Below the pieces are notes generated by a model that made no database searches, had not been told where the DNA came from, and was given only the letters and a program-made list of their open reading frames with translations. From positions 1 through 6,450 of the forward strand of contig JAUIKX010000211.1 of assembly GCA_030430515.1 (NCBI GenBank): a stretch of DNA of 6,450 nt, written 5' to 3'. Positions 5,199 through 6,450 of the stretch are shown in pieces (positions within the stretch are counted from its first letter, which is position 1; the number at the start of each line of letters is the position of its first letter). The DNA is from Gammaproteobacteria bacterium (lineage in GTDB: Bacteria; Pseudomonadota; Gammaproteobacteria; Pseudomonadales; Azotimanducaceae). Both the position numbers and the translations under genes were made by a program.

Positions 5199-6425
5199 AT
5201 GGAAATACTCGAATCAGACATCGACTTTACCCCGCTGCACGAGCGCATGGCGAGCTACGTGGACCGGGAATATCTACCCTGTGTCAGTACGCTCATCATG
5301 CGCGGCACGGAAGTACTGGACTACTTTCAGTACGGCTACATGGATCTGGAAAGCCGCGAACCGCTCCGTGAGGATGCAATTTTCCGCATGTACTCCAACA
5401 CCAAGCTGGTGACCTCGGTAGCGCTTATGCAGCTTTGCGAGCAGGACCGCTTCGATCTCGATGACCCGCTGGCCTCAGTACTGCCGGAATTCGCCAACAT
5501 GCGGGTGCTCCGGCCCGGCGCAAGCCATATCGATGATGCCGAACCATGCGCTGAACCGATTCTCATGCGCCACATCCTGAGCCATACGGCTGGCTTCTCG
5601 TATGGCTTCATCGAGCCCGAATCGGTGATTGATCAGGCGTATGGTCAGACGGTGCTGAATCCCTTCGGTGGTGCAGACCCGACGCTCGAGGAGTTGTGCG
5701 CGCAGCTTGCACAAATGCCGTTGGCCTTCGTGCCGGGTGAAAGCTGGCGCTACAGCCTGGCCACAGACGTCTGCGCGCGGGTCGTCGAGGTGCTGTCCGG
5801 CAAACCGTTCGATGCCTACCTCGAGGAGCACATCTTTGCGCCGCTGGAAATGGTGGATACGGGCTTTCATGTGCCGGCGGAAAAGCAGGGTCGTTTTGTT
5901 ACCCAGTACGCGCCGATCGATGTGCTCGACCCGACGAAACCCGGGCTGGTGAAGCAGGATGATCCGCGAGAAGGGATTTACACGAAGCCGCGCCGGTTTC
6001 TGAGCGGCGGCGGAGGTCTGGTATCGACCGCTGCAGACTACCTGACGTTCATGCGTATGCTCGTATCGGGCGGGATCTGGGACGGGGTGCAGATTCTCCA
6101 CCCCAATACCATGCGGCAGATGCGCCGGAGCCAGCTCCTGCACGGCGTGAAAGTCTCGTTTCCCATGTGGGATATGCCCGGCACCGAATTCGGGCTTGGC
6201 TTTGCGCTCAAAGAACAGTTGAGCAAAGAGGAGCCGGTGCGCGCGCTGCACGAATATCATTGGGGCGGCATAGCCGGCACACATTCCTGGATGGCGCCGG
6301 CAGCGGGTATTGCCGGTCTGTGCATGACCCAGTGCCTGCCGAGCTTCTGGCATCCGTTCAGTCATGACTTCAAAGCGATGGCTTACTCGCTTACCGAACG
6401 CGCCACCATTCGACCGCCCGGCTGA
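5199..6425 (+). CDS. Class C beta-lactamase-fold serine hydrolase
   Basis: A 408-residue member of the beta-lactamase/penicillin-binding protein class C fold (Pfam Beta-lactamase), a group that includes esterases and D-amino-acid peptidases. The catalytic SxxK is Ser66-Asn-Thr-Lys69 in IFRMYSNTKLVTSVALM. The second motif is Tyr185-Ser-Leu in PGESWRYSLATDVCARVVEV. The third, KTG-equivalent motif is HWGGIAGT from His354, followed by the usual WMAP and MTQ strand. HILSHTAGFSYGF is also family-typical. The frame stays open upstream to 4929, but that part is antisense to the cytochrome and translates to non-family sequence. ATG 5199 puts SxxK at the normal distance from the N terminus and abuts conserved protein. 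No signal peptide is seen, so a cytoplasmic esterase-like enzyme is more likely than a secreted beta-lactamase. Substrate unknown. It is divergent from the cytochrome and possibly cotranscribed with a following gene. Confidence 0.9.
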   Translation: MEILESDIDFTPLHERMASYVDREYLPCVSTLIMRGTEVLDYFQYGYMDLESREPLREDAIFRMYSNTKLVTSVALMQLCEQDRFDLDDPLASVLPEFANMRVLRPGASHIDDAEPCAEPILMRHILSHTAGFSYGFIEPESVIDQAYGQTVLNPFGGADPTLEELCAQLAQMPLAFVPGESWRYSLATDVCARVVEVLSGKPFDAYLEEHIFAPLEMVDTGFHVPAEKQGRFVTQYAPIDVLDPTKPGLVKQDDPREGIYTKPRRFLSGGGGLVSTAADYLTFMRMLVSGGIWDGVQILHPNTMRQMRRSQLLHGVKVSFPMWDMPGTEFGLGFALKEQLSKEEPVRALHEYHWGGIAGTHSWMAPAAGIAGLCMTQCLPSFWHPFSHDFKAMAYSLTERATIRPPG

Positions 6426-6427
6426 AC

Positions 6428-6450
6428 ATGGAAGCAGCGGTGGTGACCGT
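6428..6450 (+). CDS. Possible start of next gene (cut by window edge)
   Basis: An ATG two bases after the hydrolase stop opens the frame MEAAVVT and runs off the window. The tight spacing would fit translational coupling in an operon with the hydrolase. The only nearby purine-rich sequence is weak, and seven residues are too few to name a family. Confidence 0.25.

Noticed and set aside
5475..6365. A 296-codon open frame on the minus strand
   Set aside because: It lies wholly antisense to the serine hydrolase, whose catalytic motifs are clear; the translation is rich in Arg/His and shows no family motif, as expected for a shadow frame in GC-rich DNA.

Overview
The window reads as a GC-rich (roughly 60% by eye), tightly packed stretch of a free-living, probably aquatic gammaproteobacterial chromosome. 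This rests on protein style only: a CsrA of the gammaproteobacterial type, an SO_0444-type Cu/Zn efflux permease, a multiheme lipoprotein cytochrome, and M20 and class C serine hydrolases. No rRNA or tRNA is present to fix the taxon. No insertion sequence, CRISPR array, integrase or attachment site was seen, and no stretch over 300 bases lacks a gene.

Layout from left to right. (1) The 3' part of an M20-type metallopeptidase, cut by the window edge, converges on (2) a copper/zinc efflux permease on the minus strand. (3) A CsoR-type Cu(I)-sensing repressor is divergent from the permease. The 57-bp gap between them holds a near-perfect palindrome, ATACCCCCTGGGGGTAT, of the kind CsoR/RcnR-family repressors bind. 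Together these make a compact, self-regulated metal-resistance module. (4) A TetR/AcrR-family repressor on the minus strand converges on csoR. (5) A csrA gene is divergent from tetR across a 140-bp gap. That gap contains ATGTAT/ATACAT repeats resembling AcrR-type operator halves, a stable hairpin in the csrA leader, and GGA motifs, one of them in the csrA Shine-Dalgarno sequence. (6) A 726-residue minus-strand lipoprotein combines eight CxxCH haem sites, a HEAT-like region and a TPR tail; its last codons overlap the end of csrA by 13 bp, tail to tail. (7) A class C beta-lactamase-fold serine hydrolase starts head to head with the cytochrome, only 28 bp away. (8) A possible new reading frame opens two bases after the hydrolase stop and runs off the window.

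How the parts fit: permease plus CsoR is a clear functional pair (Cu(I) would relieve repression of efflux and of csoR itself). TetR and csrA share a regulatory region, so TetR may control itself and csrA. The cytochrome and hydrolase share a start region but have no obvious biochemical link. The most distinctive items are the octahaem-HEAT-TPR lipoprotein and the csrA copy that lies outside the usual alaS/tRNA neighbourhood with a TetR partner.
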